DNA of 40,095 bases from Halobacteriales archaeon SW_10_68_16. Lineage in GTDB: Archaea > Halobacteriota > Halobacteria > Halobacteriales > Haloarculaceae. Positions 15,689-23,190 of the stretch are shown here, piece by piece; the first letter of the stretch is position 1, and the number at the start of each line of letters is the position of its first letter. The notes under the pieces are model-generated. The model saw nothing but the letters and a program-made list of their open reading frames with translations. It ran no database searches and was not told where the DNA came from. Made by a program: the position numbers and the translations under genes. The stretch is taken from the NCBI GenBank assembly GCA_003023485.1, contig PXSG01000047.1:8478-48572 (forward strand). Reading direction: 5' to 3'.

Positions 15689-17212
15689 ATGAGCGCAGAC
15701 GACGAGAGCGGTGGCGGGGCAGACGCGACGGGCGCCCCGGAACCCTACGGCGAGTTCCTCGATCACGTCCGGCGGCTCACCTACCTCAAGGACGCGGGCC
15801 GCCTCCTCGACTGGGACCAGCAGGTGACGATGCCAGAAGGGGGCACGCCCGCCCGCGCCAAACAGAAGTCGACGATCTCGACGCTGGGCCACGAACTGCT
15901 GACCGACGACGACCTCGCGGCGATGCTGGACGACCTCGGGGACGCGGACCTCTCGGCCGACCGCCGGGCAGTCGTCCGCGAGGTGCGCCGCGAACACGAG
16001 CGCGCGGTCAGCGTCCCCGAGGACCTCGTCGAGCGCATCTCGGAGGCGTCCTCGAACGCACTCCCGGTCTGGGAGCAGGCCAAGGCCGACGCCGACTTCG
16101 GGGCCTTCGAGAACACCCTCGCGGAACTGGTCGACCTCAAACGCGAGTACGCCGCGGCCATCGACCCCGGCCGCGACCCCTACGAGGTGCTGTTCGAGGA
16201 GTACGAACCCTACCTCGGACTCGACACTGCGGAACGGATTCTGACACGACTCGGGGACGAACTGCCGCCCCTCATCGATGCCATCGAGGACAGCGGCGTG
16301 ACGCTCGCCTCGCCCTTCGAGGGGACCTACGCGGAGAGCGACCAGCGTGCGCTCGTGGAGACAGCACTCGACGAACTGGGCTACGACTGGGACCACGGCC
16401 GTCTGGACACCTCCGCACACCCCTTCACCTCGGGCACGCAGTTCGACGCCCGGATCACCACGCGCTTCTCGCCCGAGGAACCACTCGACGCGCTGACCTC
16501 GACGGTCCACGAGTTCGGGCACGCCACCTACACGCTCGGACTACCCCGCGATGACTACGGAACGCCGCTGGGCGAGAGCCGCGACCTCGCAGTCCACGAG
16601 TCCCAGTCGCGGTTCTGGGAGAACCACGTCGGCCGCTCGCGGGCCTTCTGGGACTTCTTCGCGCCCCACGTCGCCGACCACCTCGGCGTCGAGGCCGACC
16701 CGCGGGCGCTCTCCGAGGCGGCCAACCGCGTCTACGACGACAACCCCATCCGCGTCGAGGCGGACGAACTCACCTACCACCTCCACATCCTCGTCCGCTT
16801 CGAAGTCGAACGCGACCTCGTCCGTGGCGACCTCGACGTCGCCGAGGTGCCGGCCGTCTGGAACGGGAAGATGGCGGAGTACCTGGGCCTGCGCCCCGCG
16901 GACGACGCCGAGGGCTGTCTCCAGGACATCCACTGGACCCACGGCGCCTTCGGCTACTTCCCGACCTACACGCTGGGGAGTGTCCTCGCGGCACAGCTCG
17001 CGGCGGCCATGGAAGGGGACCTCTCCCTGGACGAGCACGTCGGCGATGGCGAGTTCGACCCGATCCACGACTGGCTGACCGACAACATCCACCGCCACGG
17101 CTGCCGGTACACCACGCCGGAACTGATCGAGGAGGCGACGGGCGAGGCGCTCACGGCCGATTACTTCCTGGGATACGTCGAGGAGAAGTACGGGTCGCTG
17201 TACGACCTCTAG
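15689..17212 (+). CDS. M32 metallocarboxypeptidase (carboxypeptidase Taq family)
   Basis: A 507-residue cytosolic zinc carboxypeptidase that removes C-terminal residues with broad specificity. The zinc motif HEFGH is encoded at 16508-16522 (TSTVHEFGHATYTLGL), with the third ligand expected in the following GESRDLAVHESQSRFWEN. The further family blocks HPFTSGTQFDARITTRF and DDIHWTHGAFGYFPTYTLG-like (QDIHWTHGAFGYFPTYTLG) are intact. Length is normal. ATG 15689 lies 26-32 bases below a TATA-like ACCTTTA (15657-15663). The stop overlaps that of the convergent epimerase at a CTAG (17209-17212). Confidence 0.95.
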   Translation: MSADDESGGGADATGAPEPYGEFLDHVRRLTYLKDAGRLLDWDQQVTMPEGGTPARAKQKSTISTLGHELLTDDDLAAMLDDLGDADLSADRRAVVREVRREHERAVSVPEDLVERISEASSNALPVWEQAKADADFGAFENTLAELVDLKREYAAAIDPGRDPYEVLFEEYEPYLGLDTAERILTRLGDELPPLIDAIEDSGVTLASPFEGTYAESDQRALVETALDELGYDWDHGRLDTSAHPFTSGTQFDARITTRFSPEEPLDALTSTVHEFGHATYTLGLPRDDYGTPLGESRDLAVHESQSRFWENHVGRSRAFWDFFAPHVADHLGVEADPRALSEAANRVYDDNPIRVEADELTYHLHILVRFEVERDLVRGDLDVAEVPAVWNGKMAEYLGLRPADDAEGCLQDIHWTHGAFGYFPTYTLGSVLAAQLAAAMEGDLSLDEHVGDGEFDPIHDWLTDNIHRHGCRYTTPELIEEATGEALTADYFLGYVEEKYGSLYDL

Positions 17213-18216
17213 GTCACACCTGTTCCGGGCCGGTCGACCGCCGAGAGATCGATCTCACCTTCGGGGATCGGGACCCCCTCGTAGCGGTCCTCGGCGAGCA
17301 GCAGGGCCCCGTCCAGGTCCGCGTAGTCGAGCAGCGGCGCCAGGTGTGCGCCCGCCGAGAGCAGCGCCGTCGTGCCGAGCATGCACCCGAGCATGACCGA
17401 CAGCCCCTCGGCGCGGGCCGCGTGGATCATCCGGACCGTTTCCCGGACGCCGCCGGCTTTCGTGAGCTTGATGGTGGCGATGTCGGCGATCTCACCGACT
17501 TCGGGGACGTCGGCCAGCCGGACGCAGGACTCGTCGGCCGCGACCGGGAGGTCGCCGTGCTCGCGGACGAACGCCATCCCGTCGGGGTTCTCGGCGGGCA
17601 CGGGCTGTTCGACGAACTCCACGCCGTACTCGGCCAGCCACGCGGTGTTCCGGACGGCCTCGCGTGGCGTCCAGGCCTCGTTGGCGTCGACGCGGACCGT
17701 CGCGTCGGGCGCCTCCTCGCGGATCGTCTCGACGATCTCCCTGTCCCGGTCCGTACCGAGTTTGACCTTCAGGATGGAGTAGCCCGCGTCGACGGCCTCG
17801 GCAGTCTTCTCGCGCATGCGGCCGGTGTCGTCCAGCCCGACCGTGTAGGAGGTCCTGATGGTCCGCCCGGGGTCAAGGCCGAAGTAGCGGTACAGCGGCA
17901 CGCCGAACTGTGTCGCGGCCAGGTCGTGGAGGGCAACGTCGACGGCACAGAGGGCCCCACCGTTGTGGCCGACTCTCGCGCGAGCTTCGCGTTCGATCCC
18001 CTCGACGGCCGCCAGCAGGTCCGGCATGACCCCCTCGACGGTGGCGATGGTCTCGCCGTACCGGCTGGACGGGGCGGCCGCACCCACGCCCACGCGTCCC
18101 TGCTCGTCCTCGATCCGCACGAGGACGTTCTCGGCGCTGGTCTGGGTGCCCCGGGAGATGCCGAAGTCGTGTTCGAGCGGGAACGTGGCGCGCTCGAACT
18201 CGCAGGCCAGGCTCAC
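17209..18216 (-). CDS. dgcA: Dipeptide-epimerase-like enolase-superfamily enzyme (DgcA-like)
   Basis: A 335-residue member of the muconate-lactonizing subgroup of the enolase superfamily. The two-base chemistry set is complete: K150 and K152 (LKVKLG), metal ligands D177 (VDANEAW), E203 (VEQPV) and D228 (AADES), and K253 (KLTKAGG). This fits an L-Ala-D/L-Glu epimerase or the N-acetyl-D-glutamate racemase DgcA. The GTG start at 18216 overlaps the DUF1611 stop (GTGA). Because DUF1611 proteins include DgcN, the partner of DgcA in bacterial D-glutamate use, the DgcA role is favoured, though peptide epimerisation is not excluded. Confidence 0.85.
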   Translation of the reverse strand: MSLACEFERATFPLEHDFGISRGTQTSAENVLVRIEDEQGRVGVGAAAPSSRYGETIATVEGVMPDLLAAVEGIEREARARVGHNGGALCAVDVALHDLAATQFGVPLYRYFGLDPGRTIRTSYTVGLDDTGRMREKTAEAVDAGYSILKVKLGTDRDREIVETIREEAPDATVRVDANEAWTPREAVRNTAWLAEYGVEFVEQPVPAENPDGMAFVREHGDLPVAADESCVRLADVPEVGEIADIATIKLTKAGGVRETVRMIHAARAEGLSVMLGCMLGTTALLSAGAHLAPLLDYADLDGALLLAEDRYEGVPIPEGEIDLSAVDRPGTGVT

Positions 18217-19223
18217 AGCGCGTCCAGCACCTCGTCGGGGTCGAACCGGACGGGGTCGGTCGCCGGCGCGTCGATGGCCGCCGAATAGTCCGCGACCGCC
18301 TCGCGGGCGTCAGCGTCGTCCTCGACAAACCGGGTGTTCAGGGCACCCGCCACGACCTCCGTCTCGTGGAGCGGCGCGGCCAGGCGCTCGTAGAGGTCGG
18401 CCACCTCGGCGGGGTGGGGGATGGGAAACGACTCGTACTTGCGGACGTTCTCGCGGCCGGCCTCGTGACAGAGTACGAGCGCGTCGGGCATCGAGCCGTG
18501 CAGGATGGAGAGTGTCACCCCCGAGTAGGCGGGGTGGATGATCGAGCCCTGCCCCTCGACGAAGAGGTAGTCGTGGTCGGCCCGGGCCTCAACCATCCGC
18601 TCGACGGCGCCGGCGGTGAAGTCGCTGATAGTGCGGTCGACCACGATGCCGCTCCCGTCGACCAGCACACCCGTCTGGCCGGTCGGGACGGCAGCGGCGT
18701 CCCACCCCCGCTCGCGGGCCGCCTCCAGCAGCGACCACGTCGTCGTCATCTTCCCCGTCGAGCAGTCCGTGCCCACGGTCAGGACCACCTCGGCGTCGAC
18801 TTCGCGGGCGGTCCCGTCGGCGACGGTCAGATCCCCGGGCGGCTTGCGGACGTCCCAGAGGTCAACCCCGTGCTCGTCGGCCAGGCGGGACAGTTCCTCG
18901 TCCTCGGAGAGGAAGTAGTGGAGGCCGGCCGCGACGTCGGCGCCGCGCTCGATTGCGCCGTCGATGTCGGGGCGCCAGCTGTCGTCCAGCCCGCCGCCGA
19001 TGGGTGCGATGCCGATGATCAGCTGGTCGATCTCGCCGGGGACGTCCTCGATGCCTTCGACGACAGGAGCATCATGGACGTCCGGCAGGTGGTCGTTGAC
19101 ACGGCTCCCGGCAGTCTCGCGGTCCAGCACCGCCGCGACGTCCTGCTGGCCGTATCTGAGTATCCCGACGGCCGTCTTCGCGTCGTGTGGGAACTTCCCG
19201 TGTGCGAGGATCGCTATGCGCAT
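18213..19223 (-). CDS. dgcN: DUF1611 protein, DgcN-like D-glutamate N-acetyltransferase candidate
   Basis: A 336-residue COG3367/DUF1611 protein. The N-terminal Rossmann-like half starts MRIAILAHGKFPHDAKTA. A P-loop-like motif GTDCSTGKMT is at residues 151-160, typical of the family, followed by PTGQTGVLVDGSG and EGQGSIIHPAYSG. Bacterial DgcN acetylates D-glutamate so that DgcA can racemise it; assignment here is by family plus gene pairing. ATG 19223 is preferred over upstream starts because a TATA-like AGTTAAGCC on the minus strand (about 19244-19252) lies about 26 bases upstream. Four-base overlap with dgcA shows one operon. Confidence 0.82.
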   Translation of the reverse strand: MRIAILAHGKFPHDAKTAVGILRYGQQDVAAVLDRETAGSRVNDHLPDVHDAPVVEGIEDVPGEIDQLIIGIAPIGGGLDDSWRPDIDGAIERGADVAAGLHYFLSEDEELSRLADEHGVDLWDVRKPPGDLTVADGTAREVDAEVVLTVGTDCSTGKMTTTWSLLEAARERGWDAAAVPTGQTGVLVDGSGIVVDRTISDFTAGAVERMVEARADHDYLFVEGQGSIIHPAYSGVTLSILHGSMPDALVLCHEAGRENVRKYESFPIPHPAEVADLYERLAAPLHETEVVAGALNTRFVEDDADAREAVADYSAAIDAPATDPVRFDPDEVLDAL

Positions 19224-19254
19224 ACCCGCCACCACTACAGCGACCGGCTTAACT

Positions 19255-19596
19255 GTGGTCCCAACCATCCGCCGAGGGATCGCGCGGCCCGGACCCGGCG
19301 GGGACGACCTCGACCACACCGGCCGGGTGTCCCGGCTCAGGAAGGCCCAGATCACGCTCGCCGCCACGCTCGAACTGAACCAGTGGGACATCGCTCGGGG
19401 GACCGACGCGGACAGGCACTGCCCCGACTGCGGGGCCACCGACATCGGCAGGGAGGAGTTCGGCCGGCGGACGGAGCGCTTCTACTGTGCGCAGTGTGAC
19501 TACACCCTCGCCATCGCCGAGCAGGACATCGAAGACGAAACCGAGAACGAGAACGAGGACCCGAACCAGGACCAGGACCGGGACACCACCCGGTGA
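19255..19596 (+). CDS. Zinc-ribbon protein with acidic tail
   Basis: A small protein of about 113 residues if GTG 19255 is the start; GTG 19327 (MSRLRKAQITLAA) is an equally credible start giving 89 residues. The core has a Cys4 zinc ribbon, HCPDCGATDIGREEFG followed by FYCAQCDYTLA, and the C-terminus is strongly acidic with Asn/Gln repeats (ETENENEDPNQDQDRD). It is divergent from dgcN with only 31 bases between the starts, so shared control is possible. Similar ribbons occur in RNA-polymerase-associated and ribosomal proteins, but no specific family is recognised. Confidence 0.65.
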   Translation: MVPTIRRGIARPGPGGDDLDHTGRVSRLRKAQITLAATLELNQWDIARGTDADRHCPDCGATDIGREEFGRRTERFYCAQCDYTLAIAEQDIEDETENENEDPNQDQDRDTTR

Positions 19597-19652
19597 CACC
19601 ACGCGTCGGCGCCGGAGACACCACGGGGACGGTTCCGTACTGATTGCCCTGG

Positions 19653-20975
19653 CTACAGCATCCCCTCGGACTGCATCTCTGCGGCGACCGACCGCGAGGC
19701 GTCGATCAGTCCGTCGAGTTCCTCTTCGGTCGTCTGGTAGGAAACCGCGCCCATGTGGCCCGGCAGGAAGTAGTAGCCGTGTGCGAGCAGGCGGCGGTGG
19801 AACTCGTGGAGTGCCTCGCGGTTCGTCGCAGTCTCGACATCACCGACCGTCTCGAGGGGTCCCTCGGGCTGGAAATGGGTGAGGAACAGCGAACCCGTCC
19901 CCAGGGTCGTCGTCTCGATACCCAGCTCCTCGAAGACCCCGGCCAGCTCGGAGCGGACGCGCCCGGCCTGGGACTCGGTGTACTCGTAGACGGGTTCCGA
20001 TTCGACGATGCCCAGACTCGCCAGCCCGGCAGTCGCGGTCATGGGGTTCATCGAGAAGGTGCCCCCGCCCGCGAGCACTGGCCGGTCGGTCTCGACGTCC
20101 GGTCGGGAGTGCTCGAAGAGGGCCGCCTGGCCGCCCAGCGCGCCCACGGGGAGGCCCCCGCCGAGGAACTTGCCCATCGTCGTCAGGTCGGGCGTGACGC
20201 CGACCCGGGCCTGGTAACTGCCCGGCGAGACCCGGAAGCCGGTCACGACCTCGTCGAAGATCAACAGCGCCCCGTTGTCCTCGGTCGCGTCCCGGAGGTA
20301 TTCGAGGAAGTCGGGTTCGCACTCGACGCCGCCACCCGCCAGCAGCATCGGTTCGACGATGATCGCCGCGACCTCCTCGCCGTGTTCGGAGAGGAGCGCC
20401 TCGACGGCCTCGCGGTCGTTGACCGGGAACGAGTGGACGTGTTCGGCCGCGCCGGGCGGGAGGCCGACCGTCTCGGGTTCGTCGAAGGGTGTGTGGATCG
20501 ACGCCGAGAGGTCGGTGTTGCCGCCGTGCCAGCCCCCCTCGGCCTTGAGGAGGCGTGTCCCGCCGGTGGCCGCCCGGGCCAGCCTGACGGCGTACATCGT
20601 CGCCTCGGTCCCCGAGGAACAGAACCGGACCCGCTCGGCAGAGGGGACGTACTCCGTGACGCGCCGGCCCAGTTCGAGGGCCTTCTCGTTGACCGCGCCG
20701 TAGTGGAGGCCCTGCTCGGCCTGATCGCGGACCGCCGCCACCACCTCGGGGTGGGCGTGGCCCAGGACGCTCGTGATGTGGTTCATCCAGAAGTCGACAT
20801 ACTCGTTGCCGTCGGCGTCTCGAATGCGACTCCCCTCGGCCTCCGTGACGTAGAGCGGATGGGGCTCGGCGTGTCTGATGTTGTGCGAGACGCCGCCGGG
20901 GAAGACCTCGAGAGCCCCATCGTGGAGTTGCCTGCTCTGTTCCGCACCGTTCGGGAGGTCGTAGCCGTCCGTCAT
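19653..20975 (-). CDS. Class III PLP aminotransferase, glutamate-1-semialdehyde aminomutase-like
   Basis: A 440-residue fold-type I PLP enzyme. The PLP Lys is K269 in TTMGKFLGGGLPVGALGG and the cofactor Asp is D241 in DEVVTGFRVSPG. Phosphate-binding residues are in CSSGTEATMYAVRLARA. It resembles HemL, but the N-terminal block reads PGGVSHNIRHAEPHPLYV rather than the usual GGVNSPVRAF, so it is more likely a HemL paralogue with another substrate than the tetrapyrrole enzyme. ATG 20975 gives MTDGYDLPNGAEQSRQL. It lies convergent to the zinc-ribbon gene and near the D-glutamate module; a shared amino-acid role is possible but unproven. Confidence 0.87.
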   Translation of the reverse strand: MTDGYDLPNGAEQSRQLHDGALEVFPGGVSHNIRHAEPHPLYVTEAEGSRIRDADGNEYVDFWMNHITSVLGHAHPEVVAAVRDQAEQGLHYGAVNEKALELGRRVTEYVPSAERVRFCSSGTEATMYAVRLARAATGGTRLLKAEGGWHGGNTDLSASIHTPFDEPETVGLPPGAAEHVHSFPVNDREAVEALLSEHGEEVAAIIVEPMLLAGGGVECEPDFLEYLRDATEDNGALLIFDEVVTGFRVSPGSYQARVGVTPDLTTMGKFLGGGLPVGALGGQAALFEHSRPDVETDRPVLAGGGTFSMNPMTATAGLASLGIVESEPVYEYTESQAGRVRSELAGVFEELGIETTTLGTGSLFLTHFQPEGPLETVGDVETATNREALHEFHRRLLAHGYYFLPGHMGAVSYQTTEEELDGLIDASRSVAAEMQSEGML

Positions 20976-21077
20976 GCTGGTCGGTGTTCGTCGTTGGACC
21001 TTCGCAAGCATTAGCCTACCCCCTCGCATGGTCGGTCCTGGTCGTGGTCCGATTCGACGGCGGCCGGGACGGTCCTC

Positions 21078-21308
21078 GTGGACCTGCTGGACCTGATCGA
21101 GGCGGCTCTCGCGGACAGAGACCTCGACTACGAGACCGCGGCCACGACGGTGAAAGTGAAAGTAGACGACACGGGATTGATCGCGGCGCTCGGTGCCGGC
21201 CTCGCGGTGCTGTCCGTGGTGGGTCTCGAAGTCGCGGTGTACCTGTTCGCTGCGACGCTCCTCGTCGGGATTCTCGGCACGTTCGGCTGGATGGTCGCCG
21301 GTCGGTGA
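21078..21308 (+). CDS. Small membrane protein, 76 residues
   Basis: GTG start at 21078. An amphipathic, acidic N-terminus (DLLDLIEAALADRDLDYETA) precedes two hydrophobic segments (LIAALGAGLAVLSVVGLEVA and VYLFAATLLVGILGTFGWMV). No family is recognised. It is convergent with another small membrane protein 15 bases away. Composition and lack of stops suggest a real gene. Confidence 0.6.
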   Translation: MDLLDLIEAALADRDLDYETAATTVKVKVDDTGLIAALGAGLAVLSVVGLEVAVYLFAATLLVGILGTFGWMVAGR

Positions 21309-21323
21309 CCGGTCGGTCCGGGC

Positions 21324-21509
21324 TTACTCCACGTCCCGGAACTCCACGCCCAGCGCGAGCCACGCGACCGCGAAACCCGCCACGATGATGCCACCCGCGA
21401 GCGCCTGGGAGGGCCAGGTCCCCGGCAACAGCCCGGCAGCGATCGTCCCACCGAGGACCAACAGGAGTGCGACGGCGAACCACGCGTACTCCCGGGGGCC
21501 ATCGAGCAC
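21324..21509 (-). CDS. Small two-helix membrane protein, 61 residues
   Basis: GTG start at 21509, three bases after the tsaC stop, so it is probably the last gene of the glutaredoxin-peroxiredoxin-tsaC operon. Two membrane segments, YAWFAVALLLVLGGTIAAGL and SQALAGGIIVAGFAVAWLAL, are joined by a short loop (LPGTWP); the C-terminus is GVEFRDVE. No known family. Confidence 0.65.
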   Translation of the reverse strand: MLDGPREYAWFAVALLLVLGGTIAAGLLPGTWPSQALAGGIIVAGFAVAWLALGVEFRDVE

Positions 21510-21512
21510 CGT

Positions 21513-22121
21513 TCAGCCCCCGTCGAGCCAGGCCGCGACCTCCCCGGCCAGGCGACCCCGGCGGTGAATCTCGCCCCTGGTGGCGTCGACGACGGTCGAC
21601 CCGCCGCCGGGCGTCTCGCCGCCGTCGAGGACGACCGCTGTTGTCTCGTGGATTTCACTGTCGAGGTCCGCGACGGCCCGGGCGCTCGGGCGGCCGCTGA
21701 CGTTCGCGCTGGTGGCCGTGACCGGGGCGACACGCTCCAGCAACGACAGCGCACCCTCGTGGTCGGGGACGCGCACCCCCACACGGTCGCGGCCGGCCGT
21801 CAGGATGTCGGGGACTGCCTCGCCGCGTTCGACGACGACGGTCACCGGCCCCGGGAGGAACTCGTGCATGAACCGCCGCTCGCGGGCCGTCGGGACGGTG
21901 TACTCCAGCGCCGCCTCGACAGACGGGACCGCCATCGAGACGGGGTTCCCGCGGTCCCGTCCCTTCGCCGCGAAGACCGTCTCGACGGCTGCCGGATCGA
22001 GCGCGTCCCCGCCCAGCCCGTAGACCGTCTCGGTCGGGTAGACGACGAGTTCGCCCGCACGGATGGCGTCGGCGGCCCGCTCGATCGCGGCCGCGTCGTC
22101 GCCCGCTCCACCGTCGGTCAT
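21513..22121 (-). CDS. tsaC: Threonylcarbamoyl-AMP synthase (TsaC/YrdC type)
   Basis: A 202-residue YrdC-domain enzyme making threonylcarbamoyl-AMP from Thr, bicarbonate and ATP for the t6A37 tRNA modification. Landmarks: VVYPTETVYGLGGDA at the N-terminus, KGRDRGNPVSMAV (substrate-binding Lys/Arg), FLPGPVTVVVE and TATSANVSGRPSA. It is of the short TsaC type, without the C-terminal Sua5 domain. The start is one base after the stop of the peroxiredoxin-like gene, indicating an operon. Confidence 0.93.
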   Translation of the reverse strand: MTDGGAGDDAAAIERAADAIRAGELVVYPTETVYGLGGDALDPAAVETVFAAKGRDRGNPVSMAVPSVEAALEYTVPTARERRFMHEFLPGPVTVVVERGEAVPDILTAGRDRVGVRVPDHEGALSLLERVAPVTATSANVSGRPSARAVADLDSEIHETTAVVLDGGETPGGGSTVVDATRGEIHRRGRLAGEVAAWLDGG

Positions 22122-22122
22122 G

Positions 22123-22638
22123 TCAGACCACGCGCTCGACGGCCGCCTCGAGTTCGTCGTACTCGGGGAAGTCGGGCCACTCGCCCGCGACCCAGGCGTA
22201 CCGGACGGTGCGGTCCTCGTCGAGGACGAACGTCGCCGGCCGGGGTTCGCGGACGCCCGTCATCCCGTCGAGATCGTTGACGATGCCGTAGGCCTCGGCG
22301 ACGCCGTTTGCCGGGTCCGAAAAAAACCGGAACGAGACGTCGCGTTCCTCGATGAACGTCTTGTGCTCGTAGGGCGAGGAGATGGAGAGGCCGACGACGG
22401 TCCCGTCGTAGTCGGCAAAGTCGCGGTCCCGGAGTTCGTTCCAGATGTAGGTCGCGGGGAAGGCACCGTCCATGGGGTAGAAGACGAGCACCACGGGCCC
22501 CTCCTCGGTGAGTTCCGAGAGAGCGACGTCCTCCCAGTACTCGTCGTTGACCAGCGGCCGGGTGAAGTCGGGTGCCTGCTCGCCCTCTTCGACGTGGTCG
22601 GCCGCTTCCAGTTCCACGACATCGAACTCGAGATCCAT
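22123..22638 (-). CDS. Peroxiredoxin-fold protein with no cysteine
   Basis: A 171-residue AhpC/TSA-like protein. EGEQAPDFTRPLVNDEYW, VVLVFYPMDGAFPAT, TVVGLSISSPYEHKTFIEE and YGIVNDLDGMTGVREPRPAT follow the peroxiredoxin thioredoxin fold. The peroxidatic Cys normally lies in a PxxxTxxC motif; here the segment reads GAFPATYIWNEL, and there is no Cys anywhere in the protein. Peroxidase activity by the usual mechanism is therefore impossible. It abuts the glutaredoxin gene (TAGATG) and precedes tsaC. It could be a redox-independent scaffold or a regulatory partner of the glutaredoxin. Confidence 0.85.
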   Translation of the reverse strand: MDLEFDVVELEAADHVEEGEQAPDFTRPLVNDEYWEDVALSELTEEGPVVLVFYPMDGAFPATYIWNELRDRDFADYDGTVVGLSISSPYEHKTFIEERDVSFRFFSDPANGVAEAYGIVNDLDGMTGVREPRPATFVLDEDRTVRYAWVAGEWPDFPEYDELEAAVERVV

Positions 22639-22956
22639 CTACGATCCCTCGCCGGCCGTGACGGGCTCGCGCTCCGCCGTGGTCGACTCGTCCAGTCGGA
22701 GACGCTCCTCGCCGTAGGTCGTCTCCAGGTACGAGACGATGTTGGCGCTCTCGGTCAGCGTCGCGCCGGTGTTCTCGTCGACCAGCGCGGGCACCGTGCG
22801 CTTGCCGCTGACCCGCTTGACGACGTTGCGCTCGGAGTGCATCGGCTCGATGAACCGCGAGTGGTAGTCGAGGTCGTACTCGTCGAGCAGGCGGACGACG
22901 CGTTCACAGAACGGACACGCCTGCAGCCGGTAGAGTGTGAGCTGTGGATCGCTCAT
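22639..22956 (-). CDS. Glutaredoxin-like protein
   Basis: A 105-residue thioredoxin-fold protein with active site CPFC (residues 14-17, LQACPFCERVVRLL), cis-Pro in KRTVPALVDE and the TESANIVSYLE glutathione-site-like helix, resembling glutaredoxin and the N-terminal domain of GSTs. Haloarchaea use gamma-glutamylcysteine rather than glutathione, so the thiol partner may differ. ATG 22956 has a possible TATA (GCTTACAC on the minus strand, about 22982-22989) about 26-33 bases upstream. First gene of the operon with the Cys-less peroxiredoxin and tsaC. Confidence 0.9.
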   Translation of the reverse strand: MSDPQLTLYRLQACPFCERVVRLLDEYDLDYHSRFIEPMHSERNVVKRVSGKRTVPALVDENTGATLTESANIVSYLETTYGEERLRLDESTTAEREPVTAGEGS

Positions 22957-23190
22957 GTTCCGCTGTAGGGGCGAACGGCGTGTAAGCCCTTCGACGGCGT
23001 TCGAGACAGCCATCCCCGCTCGCGAAACCAGTCTCATCGACACCAGCGAGGACAGCCCCTACCCGACCGGCCTCGAATACCCCTACACGAGTCCGGACTG
23101 ATACGGATTGCTGTCGTTCGGAGGCTCGGAGTCGTGCCGCGCCCCTCGGTCGGGGGTACCGTTAATGCGTCGGGGGTGGTACGGCGTCAC
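22957..23190. other. Intergenic region with no confirmed gene
   Basis: This 234-base gap holds the glutaredoxin promoter on the left and the hydrolase TATA (CGTTAATGC, about 23160-23168) on the right. A short plus-strand frame ending TGA 23099-23101 (DTSEDSPYPTGLEYPYTSPD) looks oddly protein-like but has no credible start except one antisense to the glutaredoxin start codon. Confidence 0.4.

Noticed and set aside
22955..23101. 48-codon plus-strand frame ending DSPYPTGLEYPYTSPD
   Set aside because: The tail looks protein-like, but its only ATG is exactly antisense to the glutaredoxin start and its first half is Arg-rich. Kept only as a note in the intergenic entry.
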